Under the pieces are notes generated by a model. The model worked only from the letters and a program-made list of their open reading frames with translations, was not told the origin of the DNA and searched no databases. From NCBI GenBank assembly GCA_016869735.1, contig VGDL01000025.1:1-51457 (forward strand): DNA of 51,457 bases, read 5' to 3'. Origin of the DNA: Alphaproteobacteria bacterium (GTDB taxonomy: Bacteria > Pseudomonadota > Alphaproteobacteria > Acetobacterales > Acetobacteraceae). The position numbers and the translations under genes were made by a program. Shown one piece after another: positions 51,257 through 51,457 of the stretch (the first letter of the stretch is position 1; every line of letters starts with the position of its first letter).

Positions 51257-51457
51257 TGTCTCAGCCCCCTAAAGTTGAGCCACTATTGTTGTGCCATAGG
51301 GGAGGGTTTTGGATGGCTCGGAAGCGCCATTCGGATGAGGATTGTCTGAAGATTTTACGTCAGGTTGAGCTTGATTTGGCTGGCGGTGCGGATGTGGCGA
51401 AGGCTTGCCGGACGGCTGGGATCAGTGACGCAACCTATTATATCTGGCGCAAGAAGT
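51257..51457 (+). mobile_element. Left end of an IS3-family-like insertion sequence
   Basis: The element appears to start with TGTCTCAGCCCCCTAAAG at 51257, a TG-starting terminal repeat as in IS3-family elements, directly where the TPR reading frame breaks. An OrfA-type transposase gene begins 56 bases later with a good ribosome-binding site. The right end, inverted repeat and target duplication are outside the window, so the boundary is an estimate. Confidence 0.65.
51313..51457 (+). CDS. IS3-family transposase OrfA, N-terminal part (cut by window edge)
   Basis: 48 codons are visible: MARKRHSDEDCLKILRQVEL, then GGADVAKACRTAGISDATYY and IWRKK. This is the helix-turn-helix part of IS3-type OrfA (transposase_8), which binds the terminal repeats. 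AGGGGAGGG lies just upstream of ATG 51313. OrfB, with the DDE catalytic domain, is expected beyond the window. Confidence 0.85.
   Translation, partial: MARKRHSDEDCLKILRQVELDLAGGADVAKACRTAGISDATYYIWRKK

Overview
The window is GC-rich, tightly packed chromosomal DNA from an alphaproteobacterium, most likely Rhodospirillales/Acetobacteraceae (Roseomonas-like). This placement is inferred from codon use, frequent 4-nt ATGA overlaps, a DUF1491 gene, tripartite tricarboxylate (TTT) and TRAP transporters, a ureDABCEFG urease operon and the pdxH/fabI/aroC neighbourhood. I saw no rRNA, tRNA or CRISPR array. Only the last 200 bases look mobile.

Layout. 1-411: start of a mannose-1-phosphate guanylyltransferase gene running off the left edge. 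546-3941: a thioesterase facing a three-gene operon (M20 amidohydrolase, creatininase-family protein, ketopantoate reductase-like). 4081-7251: a divergent TTT uptake system (tctC-tctB-tctA) ending in a clear terminator. 7363-11400: inositol monophosphatase followed by an envelope module (small OmpA-like protein, MotA/TolQ-like channel, MotB/OmpA-like coiled-coil stator). 11401-13843: DUF1491, a small basic protein, an alpha/beta hydrolase and an EamA transporter. 13844-15237: a membrane J-domain protein paired with a VWA protein. 15298-21439: urease operon ureDABCEFG followed by an overlapping 3-hydroxyacyl-CoA dehydrogenase-like gene. 21583-26957: ureidoglycolate lyase, a TerC/Alx-type membrane protein, solitary tatA, corA, acetamidase/formamidase and a chaA-type antiporter gene broken at a G9 run. 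27133-34240: a six-gene hydrogenase-4-like membrane complex (hyfBCEFGI). 34319-39970: aldo/keto reductase, TRAP transporter split into divergent dctP and dctQM, pirin, double Usp protein. 40040-43070: phosphotransferase/AAA fusion, pdxH, fabI. 43139-47341: two divergent chemoreceptor genes. 47399-50999: aroC, a small exported protein, acs. 51123-51457: the tail of a TPR gene cut by the left end of an IS3-type element.

How the genes work together. Several units point to nitrogen scavenging from amides and ureides: M20 and creatininase-family hydrolases beside a TTT importer, acetamidase/formamidase, ureidoglycolate lyase (releases urea) and urease, whose operon diverges from the ureidoglycolate lyase gene across a palindrome-bearing promoter region. 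The hyf-like complex keeps the proton-pump-like membrane subunits and the [4Fe-4S] small subunit, but the large subunit lacks the two CxxC motifs that hold the NiFe centre, and no ferredoxin subunit or hyp maturation gene is present. It is therefore probably an energy-converting hydrogenase-related complex with an unknown electron donor and acceptor.

The observations most worth following are that hyf-like complex, a Lys/Ala/Pro-rich 49-residue tail on the urease gamma subunit, the ureE His tail overlapping an A9 run at the start of ureF, the G9 frameshift in chaA, the stator-like envelope module without flagellar genes, and the IS-interrupted TPR gene. All functions are read from sequence motifs and memory of families; no database search was possible.
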